Shown piece by piece: positions 53,532-62,864 of a DNA stretch of 64,000 bases. This DNA comes from Terribacillus aidingensis. GTDB taxonomy: Bacteria > Bacillota > Bacilli > Bacillales > Amphibacillaceae. The stretch spans positions 2,142,001-2,206,000 of the forward strand of contig NZ_CP159996.1 in NCBI RefSeq assembly GCF_040703035.1, given 5' to 3'. A model generated the notes under the pieces. That model worked only from the letters and a program-made list of their open reading frames with translations. It was not told where the DNA came from and ran no database searches. Each line of letters starts with the position of its first letter. The first letter of the stretch is position 1. Position numbers and translations under genes: made by a program.

Positions 53532-54896
53532 TCAAACATGCCGCTTATTTTCATTGAACTGTTTGAGCAATTGCGCTACATCCGCATCAGGCACAGCTGC
53601 AGCGCTGGGAGCTTCTGCCTTGCCCTTTTGATCGAACCATTCCGGTACAACCTCCGCACGGCCTGAAGTTTTTCTTCTTGCTCCCGATTGATTCGTGCTG
53701 TTTGTCGTATTCCATGGCTGATTGCTGCTTTTGGCAAGCTCCATCGCTTCTCTTACTGTACTTACTTTTTTACGAGCCCAATGGGCTGCAATCTTCTCCA
53801 TATATGCTTTCGACAGCTTCATATCAGATTTGAGCAGCACATAGTACACCAGCACATTCATGATGCCAGGTGACATCCCCTGTTCAGACATGACGTCACG
53901 GATCACCTTCAAGTCTGAAGCAGCTGCTGTCCCGTTTCCGGATATATCCTCTAATAGCTGTTTCGGTGATATGGTCTCAAGTATCTGAATGAGCTGCTCC
54001 TGCTTGGTGGTAGCCTGTTTGTCCGTTTCCTGTTTGGATTCCTTTTGCACAAGTTCCATAACCTTTGTGTCGTTAGTTTTTGGACGTGCTAAAAATAAAT
54101 CGTGACAAGCAGATTTGAATTCTGCCGGATTCAGCTCATGCTCATCCGAGACAGCCCAAAGCAATGCTTTGTCAAGTTCCGGTGAGGTGAGGCTGTACAA
54201 GACAGCCATCGATTCGAGCAGCTTTTGGTTTCGAGGAGTAAGAATCACTTCCGGATCTAGCATACGCTGCTTCAATGATTGGCGAAGCCAGTCAAAATCG
54301 ACTACTTCTGTTTCAATGGAAGGTCCTCGCTTTGCATCCGCAACCGGCTTTGCGGCTGTCTTTCTTGGCTGAACAGCATGCTTAGTCAAATTCTTCGCTG
54401 AAAAAACAGCTTCAAACGATGCCGTAACTTCCTCCATCGTCTCAGGCAAATCTTCTTCTTTAATAAAGAGAGCTTTCATTTGCTGGAATCTGCTTTCGCC
54501 TAATTCGTGATACAGCAGCTGGGATAGCATGTCATCTTGGAAAAATGCATCTGGTGTAAACGGTGCATACAAATCGTATGTATACAAATTCTGTTCCCCA
54601 GAATTTTGATACGTCCGGATGAGCCCGATTGCTTCCAGCTGCAGTCTTGCTTCATATAATTGATCCATCGGCATGTCCAGCAGCGTCATAAGCATATGAT
54701 GGGTCTGCGGTTCACATGTGCCATGATGCAGGAGATAATCATTGACCAGTGTCTGATATAAGGTCACTGCCCGTATCCCGAGCAGCGGCTGATACAGATG
54801 CGTCAGGGCTGCTGAATATGTTTCCGGAAGTACTGCTCTCATCCGGAGCTGATAACCATCAGCTGGCAGAAGTTTCCCGATATGCTGACTGTTCAT
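53532..54896 (-). CDS. dnaB: Replication initiation/membrane attachment protein DnaB
   Basis: The 454-residue protein is the Firmicute DnaB helicase co-loader: DnaD-type winged helix at the N-terminus (YSAALTHLYQPLLGIRAVTL YQTL) and DnaD C-terminal helical domain (~330-400: VLVYYVLLKSDMKLSKAYME KIAAHWARKKVSTVREAMEL with the YxxxIxxxW pattern). It works with DnaD and DnaI. In operon with nrdR and dnaI. Confidence 0.95.
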   Translation of the reverse strand: MNSQHIGKLLPADGYQLRMRAVLPETYSAALTHLYQPLLGIRAVTLYQTLVNDYLLHHGTCEPQTHHMLMTLLDMPMDQLYEARLQLEAIGLIRTYQNSGEQNLYTYDLYAPFTPDAFFQDDMLSQLLYHELGESRFQQMKALFIKEEDLPETMEEVTASFEAVFSAKNLTKHAVQPRKTAAKPVADAKRGPSIETEVVDFDWLRQSLKQRMLDPEVILTPRNQKLLESMAVLYSLTSPELDKALLWAVSDEHELNPAEFKSACHDLFLARPKTNDTKVMELVQKESKQETDKQATTKQEQLIQILETISPKQLLEDISGNGTAAASDLKVIRDVMSEQGMSPGIMNVLVYYVLLKSDMKLSKAYMEKIAAHWARKKVSTVREAMELAKSSNQPWNTTNSTNQSGARRKTSGRAEVVPEWFDQKGKAEAPSAAAVPDADVAQLLKQFNENKRHV

Positions 54897-54925
54897 ACTA
54901 TCTGTCCTTTCCTTCTTGCAAACTA

Positions 54926-55390
54926 TTACTCTTTCTTATCGGTTTTGATCAAGTCCTTCAATTCTTCCAGGAAGACACTGATATCTTTGAATTGCCGGTA
55001 AACAGATGCGAAACGTACATACGCCACTTCATCCACTTCAGACAGACGTTCCATGACCATCTCGCCGATTTCTTTGCTTTGTACTTCAGATGTTCCGCTG
55101 TTACGCAGTTCCTTCTCAACTTCTGCTACAATATGTTCAATCTGCTCCAGCGCAACCGGGCGTTTCTCACACGCCTTGATCAACCCGCGCAAAAGCTTCT
55201 CTTTACTGAATTCTTCCCGCGTTCCTTCTTTTTTAACAACAATCAATGGTGTTGCTTCAATACGTTCGAACGTTGTGAAGCGAAAAGCGCAGTCTTCGCA
55301 TTCCCTGCGTCGCCGGATGGAACGCCCTTCCTCGATGGGACGGGAGTCTAGTACTTTTGTGCTTTTATATTGGCAGTTTGGACATCTCAT
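54926..55390 (-). CDS. nrdR: Transcriptional repressor NrdR
   Basis: The 154-residue protein has the NrdR zinc ribbon (MRCPNCQ … [17 protein letters not shown]) and ATP-cone ([32 protein letters not shown]). It represses ribonucleotide reductase genes in response to ATP/dATP. ATG 55390 is fixed by homology, since MRCPxC is the universal start; a longer frame to 55699 crosses a terminator. B. subtilis NrdR is in the same place. Confidence 0.97.
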   Translation of the reverse strand: MRCPNCQYKSTKVLDSRPIEEGRSIRRRRECEDCAFRFTTFERIEATPLIVVKKEGTREEFSKEKLLRGLIKACEKRPVALEQIEHIVAEVEKELRNSGTSEVQSKEIGEMVMERLSEVDEVAYVRFASVYRQFKDISVFLEELKDLIKTDKKE

Positions 55391-55507
55391 GCCGATCCAC
55401 CCCATTACTTCCGCGAACCTCGACAGGCTTCGCGCATTTGCGACACTTTTGCATCGTCTTTTTCCTATTCTACCATGATTCAAGAGAAAAATCGAAGCGT
55501 TCTTGGA

Positions 55508-55545
55508 CCCAACAAAAAAAGGCAGCCGAGGGCTACCCTTTCCAT
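55508..55545 (-). terminator. Terminator after fabF
   Basis: GGCAGCCGAGGGCTACC-type stem (GTAGCCCTCGGCTGCC on the minus strand) followed by seven T residues, just after the fabF stop. Confidence 0.75.
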
Positions 55546-56768
55546 TTTTGCAGTGCAAGCACCGCATTATGTCCGCCGAAACCGAAACCATTCGACAGAG
55601 CAACTGACAGTTCCTTTTCAACTGCTTCGTTCGGAACATAAGACAAATCGCAATCAGGATCAGCATCCCGATAATTAATCGTTGGAGGTACAATGCCATC
55701 TTGCAGGGCTTTCAAGGTGATGATCGCTTCTACAGCTCCTGCAGCACCAAACAGATGCCCAGTCATTGATTTTGTCGAACTGATCAGCAAGTCACTTGCG
55801 TTATCTCCAAATACTTCCTTGATTGCTTTCGTTTCTGTTTTATCTCCCTCAGGAGTGCTTGTAGCGTGCGCATTTATGTAATCCACGTCTCCAAGCTCTA
55901 AGTCAGCCATTTGCATCGCCAGCTTCATTGCGCGTGCAGGACCAAGATAGTTAGGCGATGTAATGTGATGCGCATCCGTAGTCGACCCGTATCCAACAAT
56001 TTCGCCAAGGATGACTGCGCCACGCTTTTGTGCATGCTCCAGCTCTTCCAGTACAAGAATACCCGCACCTTCTGACATGACGAACCCATCGCGGTTTGCA
56101 TCGAATGGCGAGCTTGCAGTTAGAGGTGAATCATTTTGCGTACTCATTGCCCGCATTTTCGTAAATCCGGCATAAGCGAAAGGTGTAATAGATGCTTCTG
56201 CTCCTCCAGCAAGAATGGCATCCGCATAACCATGCTTAATATTCAGGAATGCTTCCCCGATTGCATGATTCCCAGTTGCACAAGCAGATACAGGTGCAAA
56301 GCTAGGGCCACTGAAGCCCGTCTTGATCGAAACAATTCCTGCAGCCATGTTGCTGATCATCATCGGTACCATGAATGGTGAAACACGTCTGGGACCTTTT
56401 TCAAGCATCGTTGCATGATTGTTCAATATTGTGTTTACGCCGCCAATACCAGAACCGATGTAAATACCGACACGTTCAGGATTTACGGTCTCCGCTGACA
56501 GATTGGCTTGCTCCATCGCCTGTACAGCAGCACCATAAGCAAACTGACTATACAAGTCATAGCGTTCAATTTCTTTTTTGTCCAAATACTGCTCCGGATC
56601 AAATCCGCTGGCAGTTCCGCCGATTTGTGAAGCTATCCCGGCAAATTTCTCCGGATCCAGCTTTTTGATACCGGATTCCCCAGCTTTAATATTATTCCAG
56701 AATGTCTCTACATCCGAGCCAAGCGGTGTAACAGCACCATATCCTGTAACTACGACACGTCTATTCAA
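55533..56768 (-). CDS. fabF: 3-oxoacyl-ACP synthase II (KASII, FabF)
   Basis: The 411-residue protein has the condensing-enzyme triad: Cys in [12 protein letters not shown], His in [14 protein letters not shown], and Lys/His in [17 protein letters not shown], plus the C-terminal [11 protein letters not shown]. It elongates fatty acids in the membrane-lipid pathway. The start is TTG 56768, about seven bases after AGAAGG; an ATG two codons earlier is too close. It sits alone between nrdR and speD, where B. subtilis has no fabF (its fabF follows fabHA). A FapR-like operator lies at its promoter. Confidence 0.95.
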   Translation of the reverse strand: MNRRVVVTGYGAVTPLGSDVETFWNNIKAGESGIKKLDPEKFAGIASQIGGTASGFDPEQYLDKKEIERYDLYSQFAYGAAVQAMEQANLSAETVNPERVGIYIGSGIGGVNTILNNHATMLEKGPRRVSPFMVPMMISNMAAGIVSIKTGFSGPSFAPVSACATGNHAIGEAFLNIKHGYADAILAGGAEASITPFAYAGFTKMRAMSTQNDSPLTASSPFDANRDGFVMSEGAGILVLEELEHAQKRGAVILGEIVGYGSTTDAHHITSPNYLGPARAMKLAMQMADLELGDVDYINAHATSTPEGDKTETKAIKEVFGDNASDLLISSTKSMTGHLFGAAGAVEAIITLKALQDGIVPPTINYRDADPDCDLSYVPNEAVEKELSVALSNGFGFGGHNAVLALQKWKG

Positions 56769-56795
56769 AAACATACCTTCTTTCTAGCAGTAACT

Positions 56796-56820
56796 ATTAG
56801 TACCTGCTATTATATCGGAA
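56796..56820 (-). promoter_or_regulatory. FapR-like operator and -10 box of fabF
   Basis: ATTAGTACCTGCTATTAT (56796-56813, plus strand) matches the first 11 of the FapR consensus ATTAGTACCTGRTACTAAT exactly, and ~15 of 19 overall. On the minus strand its left part merges with a TATAAT (-10). Malonyl-CoA-responsive control by FapR is predicted. Confidence 0.72.
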
Positions 56821-56878
56821 GTGAAACTAAAATGCGACCATAAGCTATGTTTCCCTTATGTAGGCTTGAGATACAACA

Positions 56879-56916
56879 TTAAAAAAACCCTGATCCTAAA
56901 AGGAACAGGGTTGGTT
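56879..56916 (-). terminator. Terminator after speD
   Basis: AAAAAACCCTGATCC…GGAACAGGGTT stem-loop with a T-run on the minus strand. Confidence 0.88.
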
Positions 56917-56925
56917 ATCTTGGTA

Positions 56926-57300
56926 TTAATGTGATTTAGGCTGTACTGCCACAGGACCCATGCCCCGCGGAAGCTCTGCTTTTTCACAAGTTTTAGCTTC
57001 AAGCGCGTCAATGATATAATCAGTCGCTACGTTCGGGTCAATGATGTTACCGCAAGTGTAAACATCAATGCTGGCATAGCCATGTTCCGGAAAACTGTGA
57101 ATTGTCAGATGCGACTCAGAGATGATGACCACTCCGCTTACGCCATGCGGCGCAAATTTGTGGAAGGCTACCTCCCGTACTTCAGCTCCTGATTTCAATG
57201 CTGCATCTACGAAGATTTGCTCGATCAGCTGCATGTCGTTCAGTTTTTCTGTATTACAATCCCATAGTTCCGCTATAACATGTCTTCCCATTGTATCCAA
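56926..57300 (-). CDS. speD: S-adenosylmethionine decarboxylase proenzyme
   Basis: The 124-residue proenzyme has the self-cleavage/pyruvoyl site in [20 protein letters not shown] (Ser before HLTIH), CGNIIDP and the N-terminal [10 protein letters not shown]. It makes decarboxylated SAM for spermidine. Position next to gapB matches B. subtilis speD. The start ATG follows GGGGG. Confidence 0.96.
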   Translation of the reverse strand: MDTMGRHVIAELWDCNTEKLNDMQLIEQIFVDAALKSGAEVREVAFHKFAPHGVSGVVIISESHLTIHSFPEHGYASIDVYTCGNIIDPNVATDYIIDALEAKTCEKAELPRGMGPVAVQPKSH

Positions 57301-57535
57301 TGTGTTTCCCCCTTTGAATATTTACCTAAAAAATAAATGCGTGAATTGCCACGGGGGAAAGTTAGTCCAAAGAGGTCCTAACCCTTTAAGCAGTCACTTG
57401 CTGCATAGATTCTTTAGGAAAACAGTTTTGACATCATGCTTGTATGCAGTAAAGAATGCATGCAAAAAGTAGTATATAGTGTTTGTACTTGTTTGGCAAG
57501 CATACGTCCAAAATAATTCAAAGCGGGAGTTTTAC

Positions 57536-58567
57536 TTAGATGACTTCTGCTCCATCTGCCTTTAGAAGACTGCTGCCGACAAGCTGTGCCAAATCGACGA
57601 CGCGGCAGGAATAACCCCATTCATTATCGTACCAAGCAATAACTTTTATTTTCTTTTCTTCCATAACGATCGTAGATAAGCCATCAATTGTAGCCGATTG
57701 CGCTGTCGTCGTATAATCGATACTGACCAATGGCTCTTCATTATAAGAGATAATACCTCTCATGTCAGTTTCTGCCGCTGTTCGGAACGCATCATTGACT
57801 TGTTCTGCAGTTACGGATTCTTCCACATCCACCACAAGATCAACAAGCGAGACATTTGGAGTCGGAACACGCAATGCCATGCCGTGTAGCTTCCCCTTCA
57901 GATGCGGCAGTACTTCCGCGAGTGCTTTAGCAGCTCCTGTTGTCGTCGGAATGATCGATTGTGTACAGCCTCTGGCTCTGCGCAAATCTTTGTGCGGATT
58001 GTCGATATTCTTCTGATCATTCGTGAAGCTATGAACCGTCGTCATCAGACCGTTTTTAATCGTGAACCGTTCATCCAGTACTTTAACAACAGGTGCCAGG
58101 CAGTTCGTCGTACAGGAAGCATTGGAAACGACATGATGCAATTCACTTTCATATATCCGATCATTTACACCCATCACGATCGTTGCATCCACATTTTTTC
58201 CTGGAGCTGTAATGACAACCTTTTTCGCACCTGCATCCAAGTGCAGAGATGCTGATTCCTGTGAACAGAACTTCCCCGTTGCTTCGATGACGACATCAAC
58301 CTCAAGTTCTTTCCATGGGAGCTGTGCTGGATTCCGTTCCCCTATGACGCGTATCGTTTTTCCTTCATAAACAATTGAACCTGCTTCTGCGGAAATGTCA
58401 GCATCTAAATTACCGTGCACACTGTCATAGCGGAGAAGATGGGCCAGTGTTTCCGCTGGATAAGAAGCATTCACTGCCACAATTTCCAAATCAGGCATTT
58501 CCATTGCTCGTCTGCAAACCAATCTGCCAATTCTGCCAAATCCATTAATCGCGATACGTGTTGTCAT
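57536..58567 (-). CDS. gapB: Glyceraldehyde-3-phosphate dehydrogenase, gluconeogenic type
   Basis: The 343-residue protein has the Rossmann start AINGFGRIGRLVCRRAM, catalytic cysteine in SNASCTTNCLAPVVKVL, and WYDNEWGYSCRVVDL. Synteny with speD/coaE identifies it as GapB, the NADP-preferring enzyme used in gluconeogenesis. Upstream (58585-58593) is the perfect small palindrome TGTGTCACA, a possible CcpN-type site but unproven. Ends in EVI. Confidence 0.94.
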   Translation of the reverse strand: MTTRIAINGFGRIGRLVCRRAMEMPDLEIVAVNASYPAETLAHLLRYDSVHGNLDADISAEAGSIVYEGKTIRVIGERNPAQLPWKELEVDVVIEATGKFCSQESASLHLDAGAKKVVITAPGKNVDATIVMGVNDRIYESELHHVVSNASCTTNCLAPVVKVLDERFTIKNGLMTTVHSFTNDQKNIDNPHKDLRRARGCTQSIIPTTTGAAKALAEVLPHLKGKLHGMALRVPTPNVSLVDLVVDVEESVTAEQVNDAFRTAAETDMRGIISYNEEPLVSIDYTTTAQSATIDGLSTIVMEEKKIKVIAWYDNEWGYSCRVVDLAQLVGSSLLKADGAEVI

Positions 58568-58639
58568 TATACTGCCTCCTCTAATGTGTCACACTATATA
58601 TTAATTTATTGATATTAGTATAACATATTAAAAGATAAA

Positions 58640-58676
58640 TGCGAATAAAAAAAGGAGCCCTTTCTGTCAGGCTCCT
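58640..58676 (-). terminator. Terminator after coaE
   Basis: GGAGCCC…(G)GCTCC stem-loop with A7 on the plus strand, giving a T-run on the minus strand. Confidence 0.88.
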
Positions 58677-59272
58677 TCCTTAATGTTCCAAGATACTAAA
58701 AGCTGCTCCAGCTGCGCTCTCGTTTCTTCCCTGCTGCCATTATTATCAATGATTGCATCCGCTCTGGCAGCTTTGGCTGCCAAAGACATTTGACTGTTGA
58801 TCCGATCCAATGCTGCTTGCTCAGTTAAATCATTTCGCTGCATCAGTCTATGCAGCTGTATTTGCGGATCGACATGCACAACAACTATCTTTTCAACTAA
58901 ATGCAATTGATTGCCTTCAAATAATAATGGTATATCAAGGACAACGGCTGGATGATCGACTTTAAGACGATCTCGCTCAGCTGTCATCCTTTCCCTGACA
59001 ACAGGATGTACGATACCATTGAGAATCTCACGCTTCTCTTGATCCTGAAAGATGATTCCGCCTAGCTTCTGCCGGTCAAGTGATCCGTCAGCAAGCAGGA
59101 TATCATTGCCGAATGCTTCAACGATACTAGCCAAAGCAGGCTCACCAGGCTCAACTACTTCGCGAGCGACTATATCCGCATCAACAACCGGGATATTATA
59201 TTCCTTGAACAAGTCGCTCACAGTACTTTTTCCAGATGCTATACCGCCAGTCAGTCCAATCACAGTACTCAA
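58667..59272 (-). CDS. coaE: Dephospho-CoA kinase
   Basis: The 201-residue protein has the P-loop GLTGGIASGKSTVSDLF, VVDADIVAREVV and the LID-like QRNDLTEQAALDRINSQMSL. It performs the last step of coenzyme A synthesis. I chose TTG 59272, eight bases after GGAGG, over the in-frame TTG two codons upstream that almost touches it. It follows mutM with eight bases between, and the same order (polA-mutM-coaE) is seen in B. subtilis. Confidence 0.95.
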   Translation of the reverse strand: MSTVIGLTGGIASGKSTVSDLFKEYNIPVVDADIVAREVVEPGEPALASIVEAFGNDILLADGSLDRQKLGGIIFQDQEKREILNGIVHPVVRERMTAERDRLKVDHPAVVLDIPLLFEGNQLHLVEKIVVVHVDPQIQLHRLMQRNDLTEQAALDRINSQMSLAAKAARADAIIDNNGSREETRAQLEQLLVSWNIKEGA

Positions 59273-59286
59273 GATCAAGCCCTCCT

Positions 59287-60111
59287 TTACTTCTGACAGG
59301 AAGTGCAGATATGTGTGCCTCTCCCGCCTACTTTAATCTTGATGATTTCCCTTCCGCAATTCGGGCATGGTGTGCCGTTCTGGCCATATACGAGCAGCTG
59401 CTGCTGGAACGTCCCAATCTTTCCTTGGCTGTTCACATAGCTGCGGATAGTGCTGCCGCCTTTTTCGACTGCTTCCAGCAATGTCTCAGCGGCTGCTTGC
59501 TGAATACGAACCAATTCCATGTCTTGCATTGAACTGCCTCGTCGCTCTGGGTGTATTCCTGCTTTAAACAATGTCTCATCAACATAAATATTACCCAGAC
59601 CAGCAACTACCGTCTGGTCCAGCAAAATATTCTTGATCATCCTGCTGCTTCGCTGTACCTTTTCCTTGAAATAATCCAGTGTGAAGCTTTCATCAAAAGG
59701 CTCTGGTCCAACCAAGGTAAGCGGAGGCGTATCATTTTCCTGCCCTTCCGTGAACAGGTGCATCGTACCGAACTTGCGGACATCGTTATAACGCAGCTGT
59801 TCGCCATTCGTCAGCTGGAAGATAACGTGGGTATGCTTGTCGGAAGGCTCTTCTTCGGGCTTGACGGAGAACTTCCCTTCCATCCGCAAATGGGATACAA
59901 GTACATCCCCATCCAAGTAAAACAGGAGAAACTTTCCTTTTCGTCCTATTGAACGAAACGTCTGCCCTTTCAGCCGCTCGATGAAGGCTTCCACACCTTC
60001 ATCGAATTTAATGATTTTATGCCAGCGGACCGTGATATCTTTAATCGTCTTGCCGACGACGAGCTGTTCCAATGTCCTTCTTGCTGTTTCTACCTCTGGT
60101 AATTCCGGCAT
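59287..60111 (-). CDS. mutM: Formamidopyrimidine-DNA glycosylase
   Basis: The 274-residue protein begins MPELPEVETARRTLEQLVVG (catalytic Pro1/Glu2), has KGKFLLFYLDGDVLVSHLRM, the helix-two-turn-helix GLGNIYVDETLFKAGIHP and the C-terminal zinc finger CPNCGREIIKIKVGGRGTHI CTSCQK. It removes oxidised purines such as 8-oxoG. Co-transcribed with polA and coaE. Confidence 0.97.
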   Translation of the reverse strand: MPELPEVETARRTLEQLVVGKTIKDITVRWHKIIKFDEGVEAFIERLKGQTFRSIGRKGKFLLFYLDGDVLVSHLRMEGKFSVKPEEEPSDKHTHVIFQLTNGEQLRYNDVRKFGTMHLFTEGQENDTPPLTLVGPEPFDESFTLDYFKEKVQRSSRMIKNILLDQTVVAGLGNIYVDETLFKAGIHPERRGSSMQDMELVRIQQAAAETLLEAVEKGGSTIRSYVNSQGKIGTFQQQLLVYGQNGTPCPNCGREIIKIKVGGRGTHICTSCQK

Positions 60112-60132
60112 TCCTTGTCCTTCTTTCCGTGC

Positions 60133-62769
60133 TTATTTCGCGTCGTACCATGTTTTGCCGTATGCGTATTCCACTTTCAGCGGTACATCCAGCTCCACAG
60201 CGTGTTCCATGACATCAGGTACAACTTCTTTTAATTTCTCTAGTTCCGATTCTGGTGCTTCCAGAATCAGCTCATCGTGCACCGAAAGCAAAAGCTTCGC
60301 TTCCATCTGTTCCGCTTCTAGGCGTTCTGCCAAATCAATCATCGCTTTTTTGATGATATCAGCTGCACTGCCCTGGATCGGAGTATTCATCGCTGTCCGT
60401 TCAGCAAAGCTCCGCACATTGAAGTTCCGGCTGGTCAGATCCGGCAGATAGCGCCTGCGATTCATGAGCGTCGTTACAAAGCCTTTCTGTTTGGCATCCT
60501 GGACGATATCTTCCATATACGTTTTTACACCAGAGAAGCTCTTGAGATAGCGGTCGATGAACTGCTGCGCTTCCTTACGTGTGATACCAAGACTTTGGGA
60601 TAACCCATAATCACTGATTCCATAGACGATACCAAAATTGACTGCCTTCGCTTGGCGGCGCATGTTGCTGGTAATATCTTTCTCTTCGACATGGAAAACG
60701 TCCATTGCTGTCCTGCTGTGGATATCCATATCTTCATTGAATGCCTCGATCAATTTTTCATCTTGAGCGATATGCGCTAAAACCCGGAGCTCAATCTGAG
60801 AATAGTCTGCCGCAAAGATAACGGAATTCTCCTTGGACGGAACAAAGGCCTGTCTGATCTTACGGCCTTCCTCCAGACGGATCGGTATGTTCTGCAGGTT
60901 CGGCTCCGTTGAGCTCAAGCGGCCTGTCTGCGTCAAGGCTTGATTGAAACGAGTATGGATCTTGTTCGTGTCTTTATCCACTACTTTCAAAAGCCCTTCA
61001 ATGTACGTAGATTGCAGCTTTCCTAATTGGCGGTACAAAAGCAGCTGCTGAATGATCTCATGCTGATCCGCAAGCTGTTCCAGTACATCTGCTGATGTGG
61101 AATAACCTGTTTTCGTTTTCTTGATGACCGGTAAGCCTAGCTTTTCGAAAAGAATCGGTCCCAGCTGTTTCGGTGAATTGAGATTAAATTCTTCGCCAGC
61201 AAGCTCGTACACTTTTTGTTCGATTTCCGATAATCTGCCGCCTAGTTCTTCTTTCATTTCTTTGATACGCTCTACATCGACCTGCACACCTAGGTATTCC
61301 ATTTCTCCGAGGATGGTGGCAAGCGGCAGTTCTAAGTTACGGAATAATTCAAGCTGCTCGTTCTCCGACAGCTTTGCTTCTGCCTCTGGCTTAAGCTGGT
61401 ATATGACCATCGCTTTTCTGGCAAGGTGCTCACTAAAGGCTTCCAAGTTCGGGACCTTCATCTTCGCGCCTTTTCCGTATACTTCTTCATCATATAAGAC
61501 ATCTTTTTTACCTAAACGATGCCCGATTGCTGGAATGTCGTGATGATTTTCAGATGGATTGATCAAGTAAGACGCCAATAACAAGTCAAAATCAGCATTT
61601 TCCATCGTAATACCATGATGCAGCAATGCTACGACAGACCGTTTGACATCAAAAACCCATTTTGCTTTTGTACTGTCCTCTGCCCACGCTTTGAACACAT
61701 CCGATTCGTACGCAACATCTGAAGGAATGAAATAAGCTCCATTTGCATTAGCAAGACCAAAGCCTTCGATTTGAGCTGTATGATAATTATCAGTCAGCAT
61801 CTCGACGACGAGTGCATCTTCTCCAGTGAACAGGTCCTCCGTGATGTTATCCACGATTGTTACATCCAACGGCGCAAGCTCTTGCGATACTTCCTCTGGT
61901 GCACCTTCTTCACCGAGTCTCCCAAGCAGCGATTGGAAGCCGAGATCTTTAAATATCGTACTTACTGCTGCAGGCTGAAATCCATCATAATTAATTTCTT
62001 CAAGACTCACTTCTATTGGCGCTTTCGTTTCAATAGTTGCGAGCTCCCGGCTCATGAATGCCGATTCTTTATTATCCGTCAGCTTCTGCTTGATGCTTTT
62101 ACCTGATACATCATCCAGCTGTTCGTAAATACGATCGAGCGTTTGGAACTGCTTCAGCAATTTGACAGCAGTCTTTTGACCAACACCAGGAACTCCTGGT
62201 ATATTGTCGGAGCTATCTCCCATGAGCGCTTTCATATCGATAATCTGATCAGGTGTGACCTCCATGTTTTCCAATAAAAAGTCCGGTGTATAGGAATCAA
62301 TTTCGCTGATACCTTTTCTTGTAAGCTGAATAGTCGTCTTATCACTGACAAGCTGCAATAAATCCTTGTCCCCGGAAATGACTTTTATCTCGTAATCTTC
62401 CGCTTCTGCTTGCTTAGTCAATGTACCGATGATATCATCCGCCTCATATTGATTCAGCTGATAATGCTTAATAGAGAATGCATCCAGCAATTCACGCAGC
62501 AGCGGGAATTGCTCCGATAATTCAGATGGTGTCTTCTGACGGCCGCCTTTGTATTCTTTGTACGTTTCATGACGGAAAGTCGTCTTCCCAGCATCAAAGG
62601 CTACTAGCAAATGCGTCGGTTTTTCATTCTCTAAAATACGGAAGAGCATTGTAGTGAATCCATAGATAGCATTTGTATGGATACCTTTATCATTATTCAA
62701 CAGCGGCAGTGCAAAAAACGCACGATAAGCGATGCTGTTTCCATCGATCAATACCAATTTATTCGTCAT
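60133..62769 (-). CDS. polA: DNA polymerase I
   Basis: The 878-residue protein has a 5'-3' exonuclease domain (~1-290; LVAFDAGKTTFRHETYKEYK, GDKDLLQLVSDKTTIQLTRK), a degenerate 3'-5' exonuclease-like region lacking the catalytic acidic motif set, and a family A polymerase domain with FAADYSQIELRVLAHIAQDE, RRQAKAVNFGIVYGISDYG and VHDELILEAP. It processes Okazaki fragments and fills repair gaps. Downstream of phoR and upstream of mutM as in B. subtilis. Confidence 0.98.
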   Translation of the reverse strand: MTNKLVLIDGNSIAYRAFFALPLLNNDKGIHTNAIYGFTTMLFRILENEKPTHLLVAFDAGKTTFRHETYKEYKGGRQKTPSELSEQFPLLRELLDAFSIKHYQLNQYEADDIIGTLTKQAEAEDYEIKVISGDKDLLQLVSDKTTIQLTRKGISEIDSYTPDFLLENMEVTPDQIIDMKALMGDSSDNIPGVPGVGQKTAVKLLKQFQTLDRIYEQLDDVSGKSIKQKLTDNKESAFMSRELATIETKAPIEVSLEEINYDGFQPAAVSTIFKDLGFQSLLGRLGEEGAPEEVSQELAPLDVTIVDNITEDLFTGEDALVVEMLTDNYHTAQIEGFGLANANGAYFIPSDVAYESDVFKAWAEDSTKAKWVFDVKRSVVALLHHGITMENADFDLLLASYLINPSENHHDIPAIGHRLGKKDVLYDEEVYGKGAKMKVPNLEAFSEHLARKAMVIYQLKPEAEAKLSENEQLELFRNLELPLATILGEMEYLGVQVDVERIKEMKEELGGRLSEIEQKVYELAGEEFNLNSPKQLGPILFEKLGLPVIKKTKTGYSTSADVLEQLADQHEIIQQLLLYRQLGKLQSTYIEGLLKVVDKDTNKIHTRFNQALTQTGRLSSTEPNLQNIPIRLEEGRKIRQAFVPSKENSVIFAADYSQIELRVLAHIAQDEKLIEAFNEDMDIHSRTAMDVFHVEEKDITSNMRRQAKAVNFGIVYGISDYGLSQSLGITRKEAQQFIDRYLKSFSGVKTYMEDIVQDAKQKGFVTTLMNRRRYLPDLTSRNFNVRSFAERTAMNTPIQGSAADIIKKAMIDLAERLEAEQMEAKLLLSVHDELILEAPESELEKLKEVVPDVMEHAVELDVPLKVEYAYGKTWYDAK

Positions 62770-62833
62770 ACATCAAACTCCTTTATCATCGTTCCTGTCT
62801 CTTTTCATTAGTTTACCATGTTTCCTTGCTGAA

Positions 62834-62864
62834 ACAAAAAAGATCGTCCAGTGGACGATCTTAA
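62834..62864 (-). terminator. Terminator after phoR
   Basis: AAGATCGTCCA and TGGACGATCTT form an 11-bp stem with a tight loop, followed by T residues on the minus strand. Confidence 0.9.
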
